A DNA stretch of 13,199 bases from DATLFI01 sp035524895 (GCA_035524895.1 DATLFI010000297.1:1-13199), one strand, 5' to 3'. Counted from the first letter of the stretch, positions 1 to 6,628 are shown. A program made the numbers and translations. Notes: generated by a model not told the origin, from the sequence alone.

Positions 1-2
1 AG

Positions 3-164
3 GCGCGGGTGTTCGATGGCTGGGGCGAGATCGTGCTCGACGGTCGCTACGAGGATCGCGGGATGCCAGGCTTCTCCCAGTTCCTGGACCCCGACAGCCT
101 CGACTTGGTCAAGGCGTACGTGCTCGACCGGCGTTCCCTGATCGGGCAGGCAGCGGGAGGGTAG
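3..164 (+). CDS. 3' end of a PQQ-dependent (quinohaemoprotein) alcohol dehydrogenase, partial
   Basis: An open frame enters from the left edge and stops at TAG 162-164, giving the last 53 residues of a protein. The tail carries the pattern R-G-M-P-G-F followed by a helix ending K-A-Y-V, typical of the C-terminal cytochrome c domain of quinohaemoprotein alcohol dehydrogenases. In that family the Met of the G-M-P motif is the sixth ligand of haem c. Such enzymes oxidise alcohols in the periplasm with PQQ and pass electrons through the haem to the respiratory chain. The haem-attachment CxxCH and the PQQ propeller would lie upstream of the window, so the assignment rests on this short tail alone. 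The next gene, a zinc alcohol dehydrogenase on the same strand, is compatible with an alcohol-oxidation context. Confidence 0.7.
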   Translation, partial: ARVFDGWGEIVLDGRYEDRGMPGFSQFLDPDSLDLVKAYVLDRRSLIGQAAGG

Positions 165-324
165 CGAGCGACCCTCGCCTGGGAAGAGCTGGAGGAGACT
201 GGTCCGCGTGCTCACACGGTGCGCAACGTAGTGTCCTTCCTTCGCGATCGTAAGGACCCGTGGCGTGATCTTCGACGAGAGGCGGTCTCGCCGAAGGAGA
301 AGGACCGCTTCGGTGCGTAGTCAG

Positions 325-344
325 CTAGCAGGCGCGACTGCTAG
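325..344. repeat. 7-bp perfect inverted repeat upstream of the zinc dehydrogenase
   Basis: CTAGCAG at 325-331 is the exact reverse complement of CTGCTAG at 338-344, with the 6-nt spacer GCGCGA between them. It lies 29 nt before the ATG at 373. A TATAGT hexamer (358-363) follows 13 nt later and could be a -10 element, but no good -35 is visible. The arrangement could be a repressor operator or a short mRNA hairpin. There is no T-run, so it is not a typical intrinsic terminator for the gene ending at 164. The rest of 165-372 (208 nt) shows nothing else convincing. Confidence 0.4.
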
Positions 345-372
345 GGGCCAGGGCCTCTATAGTGGTGGCACC

Positions 373-1353
373 ATGCGCGCTTTGTGGTTGCGGGATCGCG
401 TTACGTCCCTGCTCGACGACGTCCCGGTTCCCGAACCTCCGCCGGGGGAGGCGCTGGTACGGGTGCTGCGCGCCGGGATCTGTCGCACCGACCTCGAGCT
501 GGTGCGCGGGTACTACCCGTTCGACGGGGTGCTCGGACACGAGTTCGTGGGTGTCGTCGAAGAGGGTCCGGCGCCACTCCTGGGCAGGCGCGTGGTCGGG
601 GAGATCAACGCGACCTGCGGACGGTGCCGAGCTTGCTGCGCCGGTCGCGGGACGCACTGCGAAAACCGCACCGTGCTCGGCATCGTCGGACGTCACGGCG
701 CCTTCGCCGAGTACCTGACCCTGCCCACGCGCAACCTGCATCTCGTGCCCGACACGATCTCGAGCGACGCCGCGACCTTCACCGAGCCTCTCGCGGCCGC
801 GCTCGAAATCCAGCAACAGGTGCCGGTGCGGCCCGACGATCGCGTCCTCGTGGTGGGGGACGGCAAGCTCGGCCAGCTCGTGGCTCAGACCCTCTCGCTG
901 GTGGGCTGCGACCTGCTGGTGCTCGGGCGGCACGAGCGCAAGCTGGGATTGCTCCAGGCCGAAGGCATACGAACCAAGTTGGCGTCCGCCGTCGCCGCCG
1001 GCGGGGAGGAGCCAGAGGACAGCTCCTTCGACGTGGCGGTGGAGTGCACCGGCAATGCCGAGGGCTTCGCGGTCGCTCGCCGCGCACTGCGCGCGCGCGG
1101 CGTGCTGGTGATGAAGAGCACGTATGCCGGACGCCTGACGCTCGACGCCTCGGCGCTGGTCGTCGACGAGCTGACGCTCGTCGGCTCGCGCTGCGGGCCC
1201 TTCGGCCCGGCGCTACGCCTGCTTGCGGAGGGTCTGATCGAGGTCACGCCGATGATCAGCGCCTCCTTCCCGCTCGGTGGCGCGCGCGAGGCGCTCGAGT
1301 ACGCGGAGCGTCCGGGGACGCTCAAGGTGCTACTCGAGGTCTCGGCGGCTTGA
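373..1353 (+). CDS. Zinc-dependent medium-chain dehydrogenase/reductase (MDR, alcohol dehydrogenase-like)
   Basis: This 326-residue protein has the two-domain MDR architecture. The N-terminal GroES-like catalytic half has the likely catalytic zinc ligands Cys37, His56/Glu57 and Glu138 (in T-E-P). It also has a complete structural zinc lobe, Cys82, Cys85, Cys88 and Cys96, with the canonical C-x2-C-x2-C-x7-C spacing. The Rossmann half begins with G-D-G-K-L-G (162-167), a GxGxxG dinucleotide-binding motif. The motifs G-H-E-F-V-G and G-S-R-C-G-P-F point to the MDR subgroup near threonine/sorbitol dehydrogenases whose substrate is undefined. It probably oxidises an alcohol or polyol with NAD(P). 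The frame is open from 265, but residues encoded before the ATG at 373 are basic and non-conserved, and the family N-terminus (M-R-A-L) starts here. The gene ends 24 nt before the stop of convergent tag. Confidence 0.9.
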   Translation: MRALWLRDRVTSLLDDVPVPEPPPGEALVRVLRAGICRTDLELVRGYYPFDGVLGHEFVGVVEEGPAPLLGRRVVGEINATCGRCRACCAGRGTHCENRTVLGIVGRHGAFAEYLTLPTRNLHLVPDTISSDAATFTEPLAAALEIQQQVPVRPDDRVLVVGDGKLGQLVAQTLSLVGCDLLVLGRHERKLGLLQAEGIRTKLASAVAAGGEEPEDSSFDVAVECTGNAEGFAVARRALRARGVLVMKSTYAGRLTLDASALVVDELTLVGSRCGPFGPALRLLAEGLIEVTPMISASFPLGGAREALEYAERPGTLKVLLEVSAA

Positions 1354-1354
1354 G

Positions 1355-1376
1355 TCGAGGCGGAGCGCCAGCTCGA
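1355..1376. terminator. Weak candidate bidirectional hairpin between convergent genes
   Basis: Between the stop of the dehydrogenase and the stop of tag, TCGA-GGCG (1355-1362) can pair with CGCC (1366-1369) and, after a 3-nt bulge, TCGA (1373-1376), leaving a GAG loop. The position between convergent genes suits a shared terminator. There is no T-tract on either strand and the stem is interrupted, so this is tentative. Confidence 0.2.
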
Positions 1377-1377
1377 G

Positions 1378-1986
1378 CTAACCCGCCATCTCGTTGCAGG
1401 CGCCGTAGCGGAAGCAGCCCATCAGGTGGTCGTTGACCATGCCGGTGGCCTGCATGTGAGCGTAGATCACGGTGCTGCCCACGAACTGGAAGCCTCGGCG
1501 CTTGAGGTCGCGGCTCAGCGCGTCCGACTCCTTGGTGGTGGCAGGCACTTGATTGGTGCGTCGCCAGCGATTCTGAATGGGGCGCCCGCCGACGAAGCTC
1601 CAGATGTAGTCGTCGAAGCTGCCGAGCTCTTCCTTGATCGCGAGGAACGCGCGGGCGTTGCCGACCGCGGAGCGGACCTTCGCTCGGTTGCGCACGATGG
1701 AGGGGTCCAGCAGGAGCTTCTCGATCTTGCGCTCGGTGAAGCGCGCGACCTTCACCGGATCGAAGCCAGCGAAGGCTCGGCGGTACCCGTCTCGCTTGCG
1801 AAGGATGGTGGCCCACGAGAGCCCAGCCTGCGCGCCCTCGAGGATCAGGAACTCGAAGTGACGGCGATCGTCGTGCACCGGTACCCCCCACTCGTGATCG
1901 TGGTAGGCGACATAGCCGGCGTCCCCCTGCAGCGCCCAGTCACAACGTGTCTGACCGTCCGCCACTACCGTGCGCTCTTTCGCCAT
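1378..1986 (-). CDS. tag: DNA-3-methyladenine glycosylase I
   Basis: This base-excision repair enzyme hydrolyses the N-glycosidic bond of 3-methyladenine in alkylated DNA. The 202-residue protein aligns along its length with E. coli Tag (187 aa). The zinc-knot ligands are present: Cys15 and His29 near the N-terminus, His187 and Cys191 near the C-terminus (N-D-H-L-M-G-C). The pocket motif Y-H-D-H-E-W-G-V-P, Glu50 and Trp58 (G-L-S-W) correspond to E. coli Glu38 and Trp46, which contact the base. There is one more residue between Cys15 and His29 than in E. coli. The ATG at 1986 is chosen because Tag homology begins just after it and GGAG (1995-1998, minus strand) lies 8 nt upstream. The frame is open further upstream, but that stretch has no Tag similarity and overlaps the divergent pseudouridine synthase gene. 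Confidence 0.96.
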   Translation of the reverse strand: MAKERTVVADGQTRCDWALQGDAGYVAYHDHEWGVPVHDDRRHFEFLILEGAQAGLSWATILRKRDGYRRAFAGFDPVKVARFTERKIEKLLLDPSIVRNRAKVRSAVGNARAFLAIKEELGSFDDYIWSFVGGRPIQNRWRRTNQVPATTKESDALSRDLKRRGFQFVGSTVIYAHMQATGMVNDHLMGCFRYGACNEMAG

Positions 1987-2045
1987 GAGATCTGCTCCAC
2001 GGGTTCGTCGTGAGGCGCGCGAGTCTGACACGGCGCGACGTGTCT

Positions 2046-2053
2046 GGGGAGGA
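2046..2053 (+). promoter_or_regulatory. Ribosome binding site deciding the GTG start of the pseudouridine synthase
   Basis: GGGGAGGA sits 5 nt before GTG 2059-2061. The alternative ATG at 2146 has no comparable purine-rich site, so this favours the longer GTG-initiated protein. Confidence 0.6.
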
Positions 2054-2058
2054 CCTTC

Positions 2059-3234
2059 GTGACCAGTTCTGTCCGGTTCGTTCCCGGAGTTGCGCGGTCC
2101 ACATTGCGTTCCAGGCGCAACCGACCGCGTCGTAGGCTTCGGTCGATGGGACCCTCCAATCCTCCGGCTTCTGGCGCGCGGCGCCGCTACCAGCGCGACC
2201 TGAGCGCGGACCGCGACGTGCGGCGGTTCGAGGTCGGCTTGCCGGATCGCGGGAGCCGGATCGACGTCTTCCTCGCGCAACGGCTGCGCTGGGCTTCACG
2301 CGCGCGGATCCGCCGTTGGATCGAGGGTGGACGGGTGCAGGTCAGTCCTGCTTGGGCCAGCCCGGTGCGTGCTTCGCTGCGGTTGCGCGACGGCGATGCA
2401 GTGACCATCTCGCTCGACGCCGAGCATGTCGATTACGGTACACCGATCGTCGAGGCGGCCGAGCCCTTGCTCGTGGTGCACGAGGACGCTTGGCTGCTCG
2501 CTGTGTCGAAGCCGCCGGGCTGCAGCGTCCACCCCACGCGCCGTCACCGGGCCGGCTCGCTGGTAGAGCTGGTGCACCGGCGCGATCGTGCGTTGCCTGG
2601 GGAGGCCAGACATACCGACGGCTGGGTACCCTCGCTGTGCCATCGCCTGGATCGCGACACGAGCGGCGTGGTGCTGTTTGCCAAAGATCCCATGTCGCGC
2701 GCCGAGGTGGGTCGCCAGATCGAAGCGCGGGCCGTTCGCAAGCTCTACCTGGCCTGGGTGCGCGGCGAGGTCGAGGGGGAGCGCGGTCGTATCGACCTGC
2801 CGATCGGACCCGACCCGAGCTCGGTGCTCGCGAATCGGCGCGCGGTGTGCGCGCCGCAATGCGGGCAGCCGGCGCTCACGCTCTGGCGAGTGCTGGGGCG
2901 CTTCTCCGATCGCACCCTGCTGGCACTCGAGCCCGTCACCGGGCGTACACACCAGCTACGAGTGCACCTCGCTGCTCTCGGGCACCCGATCCTCGGAGAT
3001 GCGCTCTACCAGTCCAGCTCCCGGGGAGATCTCTTCCTGCGATCGCTGCGAGGCAACTCCGCGGACGAGGCGGTTGGCACGCTCGGTCACGAGCGTCTCG
3101 CTCTCCACGCGCTGCGTCTCGAGCTCCGACACCCGGCGCTGGATCGACGGTTCGAGCTCTACGCGCCGCCGTGGCCCGACCTGGAGCCACTGGGGCTCCC
3201 GGCGACGGGAGTGTCGGCAGCCGCTTTCGCGTGA
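2059..3234 (+). CDS. RluA-family RNA pseudouridine synthase with S4 domain
   Basis: This enzyme isomerises uridine to pseudouridine in rRNA or tRNA. The 391-residue protein has a basic, low-complexity N-terminus (about 1-50). An S4-type RNA-binding domain follows (about 60-120, with G-S-R-I-D-V-F-L and the R-W-I-E-G-G-R-V-Q-V turn). The catalytic domain has H-R-L-D-R-D-T-S-G at 195-203, with Asp198 as the family nucleophile, and G-R-T-H-Q-L-R-V-H-L near 295-304. These motifs define RluA/RluC/RluD-type enzymes, but the exact target uridine cannot be read from them. GTG 2059 is preferred on its ribosome binding site; ATG 2146 would give 362 residues and keep every conserved domain. It is divergent from tag across 72 nt, and its stop lies 17 nt from the stop of the convergent aminotransferase. 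Confidence 0.92.
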   Translation: MTSSVRFVPGVARSTLRSRRNRPRRRLRSMGPSNPPASGARRRYQRDLSADRDVRRFEVGLPDRGSRIDVFLAQRLRWASRARIRRWIEGGRVQVSPAWASPVRASLRLRDGDAVTISLDAEHVDYGTPIVEAAEPLLVVHEDAWLLAVSKPPGCSVHPTRRHRAGSLVELVHRRDRALPGEARHTDGWVPSLCHRLDRDTSGVVLFAKDPMSRAEVGRQIEARAVRKLYLAWVRGEVEGERGRIDLPIGPDPSSVLANRRAVCAPQCGQPALTLWRVLGRFSDRTLLALEPVTGRTHQLRVHLAALGHPILGDALYQSSSRGDLFLRSLRGNSADEAVGTLGHERLALHALRLELRHPALDRRFELYAPPWPDLEPLGLPATGVSAAAFA

Positions 3235-3251
3235 CGCCAAAGGCCCTGCAC

Positions 3252-4568
3252 TCAGGCCCGCGCCGAGGCGGTCGGCAAGCCCTGGCGCAGCACCAGCTCC
3301 ATTGCCTCGGCGAAGCGATCGACCTCTTCGATCGTCGAGTAGACGCTCGGCGAGACGCGAATGCCCTCGAAATCGTCGTGCTCGATGGCGACGGTGAAGA
3401 TCCGGTGACGCTCCCAGAGGTGCTCGGCGAGTCGGGCCGAGGGTACCCCCTGGAGCTGCACGGTGGCGATGCCGCATGCGAGTCCCGCCTTCAGGCTGGT
3501 GTGGAGGCGGACGCCTTCGTGCGCGACGAGTCGCTTGGCCCAGCGGTCGCGCAGGTAGACCAGGCGCGCGGCCTTGCGCTCCGGGCCGATCCCCTGGTGG
3601 AAGGTGAGGGCGTCGCCGATCGCGAGATGGTTGGGGCAGGGGTGGGTGCCGATCTCCTCGAACTTGCGGATGTCCGCGCCTTGTTCCTCGTTCGCCGCCA
3701 TCAGCGGCCAGAGCCCGGCTATCCGCTCGCGTCGCACGTACAACAGACCCGTGCCGAACGGCGCGAACAGCCACTTGTGCAGGCTGCTCGCGAAGTAGTC
3801 GCAATCGAGGTCCGCGAGCTGGAAGGGGAAGTGACCGAAGGAGTGTGCGCCGTCGACGATCACGGGAATGTCGCGCCGTCGCGCCATTCCGACGACTCCC
3901 TTGACCGGCAGGATCTGGCCTGTGATGTTGACCATGTGCGAGACCAGGATCAGTCGCGTGCGATCGGTCACGTGCTGCTCGAAGCGACGCACGACCTCGT
4001 CGGGTTCCTCGGCCGGGATCGGCAGAGGGAACTGCCGCAGCACGATGCCTTCGCGGCGTTCGCGCTGCCGGAAGGTGGTGATCATTCGCGGATAGTCGTG
4101 CGTGGTGGTCAGCACCTCGTCGCCGGGTTCGAGGTCGAGCCCGAGCTGGCAGATCTGCAGGCTCTCGGAAGCGTTGCGGGTGAATGCGACCTCCTCGGTA
4201 TCGCAGCCGAGGAACCGCGCCATGCGCTCTCGCACCGCTTCCTTCTGGGGCTCGAGCACACGCCACATGGTGTACGCCGGCGCCTCGTTGGAGAACGCCA
4301 GGTTGCGCGCCATCGCCTGCTGGACGGCCGCCGGGGCCGGACACACACCGCCGTTGTTGAAGTTGACGATGCCGCGGTCGACGGTGAAGGCCTGCTGCAC
4401 GCCGAACCAGTAGCGCTCGTCGCGAGCGATGTCGTCCGCGCCGCCCGGCGTGGCCGCGAGCTCGGCCAGCGCGGACGCCGGTCGAGGATGCGGCAGGAAG
4501 GTAGCGGCCGCGAGAGCGGTCGCGGGCGGGAGGAAGTGGCCGAGTAGAGTGCGGCGGCTGAGGGCCAT
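3252..4568 (-). CDS. Tat-exported class V PLP aminotransferase (isopenicillin N epimerase-like)
   Basis: This 438-residue fold-type I PLP enzyme carries an N-terminal twin-arginine signal: M-A-L-S-R-R-T-L-L-G, then a hydrophobic Ala-rich stretch and a probable A-S-A cleavage region near residue 33. The enzyme part follows: F-N-N-G-G (70-74) at the substrate end, Asn132/Ser134 (R-N-A-S-E-S) for the phosphate, Asp239 and His242 (V-D-G-A-H-S-F-G) for the PLP pyridine ring, and Lys265 (S-L-H-K-W) as the Schiff-base lysine. This set matches the class V subgroup containing isopenicillin N epimerase and related desulfurase/lyase-like proteins. Substrate and reaction are unknown. Tat export would let it fold with PLP in the cytoplasm and act outside the inner membrane. 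ATG 4568 is supported by a GAAGG 8 nt upstream and by placing the Tat motif at the very N-terminus. Confidence 0.9.
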   Translation of the reverse strand: MALSRRTLLGHFLPPATALAAATFLPHPRPASALAELAATPGGADDIARDERYWFGVQQAFTVDRGIVNFNNGGVCPAPAAVQQAMARNLAFSNEAPAYTMWRVLEPQKEAVRERMARFLGCDTEEVAFTRNASESLQICQLGLDLEPGDEVLTTTHDYPRMITTFRQRERREGIVLRQFPLPIPAEEPDEVVRRFEQHVTDRTRLILVSHMVNITGQILPVKGVVGMARRRDIPVIVDGAHSFGHFPFQLADLDCDYFASSLHKWLFAPFGTGLLYVRRERIAGLWPLMAANEEQGADIRKFEEIGTHPCPNHLAIGDALTFHQGIGPERKAARLVYLRDRWAKRLVAHEGVRLHTSLKAGLACGIATVQLQGVPSARLAEHLWERHRIFTVAIEHDDFEGIRVSPSVYSTIEEVDRFAEAMELVLRQGLPTASARA

Positions 4569-4626
4569 AGTGATGCCTTCGGCGCGCGATGGAGTGGGCG
4601 AGAGTCCAGAAGTCTACCAGTGGAGC

Positions 4627-4662
4627 CTAGGAGCCCACGGGGGTTCCACCACGGGCTCCTAG
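4627..4662. repeat. Perfect 10-bp inverted repeat in the divergent spacer, with an alternative pairing partner
   Basis: CTAGGAGCCC (4627-4636) is the exact reverse complement of GGGCTCCTAG (4653-4662), with a 16-nt loop. The element lies about 58 nt upstream of the aminotransferase start and 101 nt upstream of the nuclease start. The loop can instead pair leftward: GTGGAGC (4620-4626) is complementary to GTTCCAC (4643-4649), allowing one G-U pair. The two helices interleave, so they would compete. No T-run follows on either strand, so it does not look like a standard intrinsic terminator. An operator for a dimeric regulator or an RNA switch are both possible. Confidence 0.55.
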
Positions 4663-4733
4663 CGGGTCCCTCCGCGGTTTGCGCTTTCGCCTGGCTAAGA
4701 TGGTCCACGAATCGAGCTGGGCGCTACCGGAGG

Positions 4734-4759
4734 CGCCAACCGGAGACGCCAAACGGAGA
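4734..4759 (+). repeat. 13-nt tandem repeat carrying Shine-Dalgarno cores before the nuclease
   Basis: Two adjacent 13-nt units (4734-4746 and 4747-4759) are identical at 12 of 13 positions, CGCCAACCGGAGA and CGCCAAACGGAGA. The 13 nt before them (4721-4733) match the first unit at 8 positions and also end in a GGAG, so a third degenerate copy is possible. The last GGAG (4755-4758) sits 5 nt before the GTG start at 4764 and is the functional ribosome binding site. The upstream copies give one or two extra anti-SD matches. Confidence 0.55.
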
Positions 4760-4763
4760 CTTC

Positions 4764-5555
4764 GTGCGCCGAGCTCCCTGCATCGCCATTGCCACGCTGC
4801 TCGCCGTGAGCCTCGTCGACGAGGCAAGGGCCTGGGGACCGGTCGGTCACCGCGTCGTCGGCCAGATCGCGTCGCGACAGCTCTCCGACGAGGTGCGAGG
4901 GGAGGTGCTCGCCATCCTCGGCGGCGCCTCGCTGGCGGAGGCGTCGGTGTGGATGGATGACGTGCGTAGCGAGCCGCGATACGACTGGCTCGAGCCGCTC
5001 CACTACGTCAATCTCGACCCGCGCCGGGGCCGGTTTCAGAGCTGTCCGCCCCGCGGCTGCATCGTCGATGCCCTGCGTGACGCGCGGACCAAGGTCGGGG
5101 ACCACGCGTTGCCGCGAGCGGAGCGTCGCGAGGCTCTCCGCATCTTGATCCACCTCGTCGGCGACCTCCACCAGCCGCTCCACGTCTCTCACCGTGCCGA
5201 TCGCGGCGGCAACGACGTCGGCGTCGATTGGTTCGGCCAGCGTTCGAACCTGCACTGGGTGTGGGACACCGGGCTCTTGCGCGACCGCGGCCGCTGGCAG
5301 CAGCTCGCCGATCGCCTCGAGGGCAGTCTGCGCGACGCGCGGTTGGCGCGCGAGGCCGCGTCCTGGCGGAGCGGCGATGTCGTGGACTGGACACACGAGT
5401 CCTACCGCCTCACGGTGGAGGCGGTGTACCCCAGCGCCGCCGCAGGCAGCAAGCTGGGGCGCAGCTACGTCGAGCGCTACGCTCCAGTCGCCGAGCGACA
5501 GCTCCTGCTGGCCGGGGTGCGTCTCGCGGCCGTGCTCGAGGCCGCGTTGCGCTGA
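4764..5555 (+). CDS. Secreted S1/P1-family zinc nuclease
   Basis: S1/P1 nucleases use three zinc ions to cleave single-stranded nucleic acids and to release 3'-phosphates. The 263-residue precursor has a Sec signal peptide (1-23) ending A-R-A, so the mature protein would begin with Trp24. In this family the N-terminal Trp amine and carbonyl bind zinc, so the predicted cleavage itself supports the assignment. In mature numbering the remaining ligands are His6, Asp42, His57, His107, Asp111, His117, His141 and Asp145. Their order and spacing closely match Penicillium P1 (6, 45, 60, 116, 120, 126, 149, 153). Motifs seen are W-G-P-V-G-H, L-H-Y-V-N, H-L-V-G-D-L-H-Q-P-L-H and H-W-V-W-D. GTG 4764 is chosen over an in-frame ATG at 4620 because only it places the signal peptide at the N-terminus and has an adjacent GGAG. 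A role in scavenging phosphate or nucleosides is likely. Confidence 0.94.
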   Translation: MRRAPCIAIATLLAVSLVDEARAWGPVGHRVVGQIASRQLSDEVRGEVLAILGGASLAEASVWMDDVRSEPRYDWLEPLHYVNLDPRRGRFQSCPPRGCIVDALRDARTKVGDHALPRAERREALRILIHLVGDLHQPLHVSHRADRGGNDVGVDWFGQRSNLHWVWDTGLLRDRGRWQQLADRLEGSLRDARLAREAASWRSGDVVDWTHESYRLTVEAVYPSAAAGSKLGRSYVERYAPVAERQLLLAGVRLAAVLEAALR

Positions 5556-5563
5556 AGGTCGGC

Positions 5564-6628
5564 TCACCCTTCGGCGCGCTGCGCCATTTCCCAGCCGAGG
5601 GCGCTCATGTCGCTGACCCGCTGGCCCATCTCCGTCGCGTGGGTGCTCGCTGCCGTACCGTCGCGCACGCGTCCCATGATGCCCTGGGAGATCGCGGCGA
5701 TGCGGAACAAGTTGTAGGCCATGTAGAAGTTCCAATGCTCGATCCGCTCGCGGTTGGTGCGCGCGCAGTACGCCGCCTTGTACTCGGCGAGCGAGGGAAT
5801 GCCGAGGGCACGCAGATCGTGTCCTCTCAGACCGCCGAGGCGGTCCTTGTCGAGCTCCCACTGCATGCAGTGATAGCTGAAGTCGCCCAACGGGTGTCCG
5901 AGCGTGCCGAGCTCCCAATCGAGGATTGCGAGGACCCGCGGCTTCGTGGGATGGAGGATGGAGTTGTCGAGGCGGTAGTCGCCGTGGACGATGGTGGTCT
6001 CGTCGTCGGCGGGGATGTGCTCCGGCAGCCAGGCCATGAGGCGGTCCATGGCCTCGATCCGGCTGCCCTCGGAGGCCCGGTACTGCTTGGACCAACGGTG
6101 GATCTGGCGAGCGAAGTAGTTGCCGGGCTTGCCGTAGTCCTCGAGGCCGAGCGCCAGGTAGTCGACCGAATGCAGCTTGGCCAACGTCTCGTTCAGCGCG
6201 TCGTAGATGGCAGTCCGTTCGGCGGGGTCGGACTCGGGCAGGGTGTACTCCCAGAGCACTCGACCCTCGACGAACTCCATGACATAGAACCAGGTGCCGA
6301 TCACAGAATCGTCGGTGCATAGACAGTACGTTCGCGGCACCGGCACGTCTGTGCGCCCGAGCGCGGTGATCACGCGGTACTCTCGGTCGACCGCGTGCGC
6401 CGACGGCAGGAGCTTTCCGGGCGGCTTGCGTCGCAGCACGTAACGCTGGCCCCCCGCTTCGAGCAGGTAGGTCGGGTTCGACTGTCCACCCTTGAACTGC
6501 TCGACCGACAGGTTGCCGCGGAACCCCTCGACATGGTTCTGGAGATATCGCTCCAGGGCGTTCACGTCGAAGCGCAAGCGCTCTGCGACCTCCTTGGTGC
6601 CCGAGAACTTCTCCTGGCGCTCACCCAT
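5564..6628 (-). CDS. APH-fold phosphotransferase family protein (LvaA/ACAD10-like)
   Basis: This 354-residue kinase-like protein has the aminoglycoside-phosphotransferase fold. The N-lobe has a glycine-rich turn G-G-Q-S-N-P-T-Y (47-54) and the ATP-binding lysine region L-R-R-K-P-P-G (65-71). The C-lobe has the catalytic loop H-G-D-Y-R-L-D-N (215-222, with Asp217 and Asn222) and the metal-binding D-W-E (237-239). R-R-K-P-P-G together with H-G-D-Y-R-L-D-N and L-G-D-F is typical of the bacterial relatives of the ACAD10/ACAD11 kinase domain and of Pseudomonas LvaA. Those enzymes phosphorylate 4-hydroxyacyl-CoAs during hydroxy-acid breakdown. The substrate here is inferred only from that relationship, and antibiotic resistance is unlikely. 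No acyl-CoA dehydrogenase partner is in the window. The stop is 8 nt from the convergent nuclease stop. Confidence 0.88.
   Translation of the reverse strand: MGERQEKFSGTKEVAERLRFDVNALERYLQNHVEGFRGNLSVEQFKGGQSNPTYLLEAGGQRYVLRRKPPGKLLPSAHAVDREYRVITALGRTDVPVPRTYCLCTDDSVIGTWFYVMEFVEGRVLWEYTLPESDPAERTAIYDALNETLAKLHSVDYLALGLEDYGKPGNYFARQIHRWSKQYRASEGSRIEAMDRLMAWLPEHIPADDETTIVHGDYRLDNSILHPTKPRVLAILDWELGTLGHPLGDFSYHCMQWELDKDRLGGLRGHDLRALGIPSLAEYKAAYCARTNRERIEHWNFYMAYNLFRIAAISQGIMGRVRDGTAASTHATEMGQRVSDMSALGWEMAQRAEG

Noticed and set aside
265..372. An upstream start at GTG 265 for the zinc dehydrogenase
   Set aside because: The extra 36 residues are Arg-rich and precede the conserved family N-terminus, and the region contains the inverted repeat and possible promoter.
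2316..4547. A 743-codon open plus-strand frame running antisense through the aminotransferase
   Set aside because: It overlaps the end of the pseudouridine synthase and the whole aminotransferase in other frames, shows no domain, and is typical of the stop-poor antisense of GC-rich genes.
4696..4701. TAAGAT as a -10 element for the nuclease
   Set aside because: It matches the consensus at four of six positions, but there is no acceptable -35 at 16-18 nt.
5554..5572. GAAGG/CCTTC hairpin at the convergent nuclease and phosphotransferase stops
   Set aside because: Only five pairs with a 9-nt loop and no T-tract; too weak to call a terminator.
4695..6320. A 541-codon minus-strand frame antisense to the nuclease
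   Set aside because: It covers the S1/P1 nuclease, whose zinc ligands are all conserved in the plus frame, and part of the phosphotransferase; no protein family is visible in the antisense frame.
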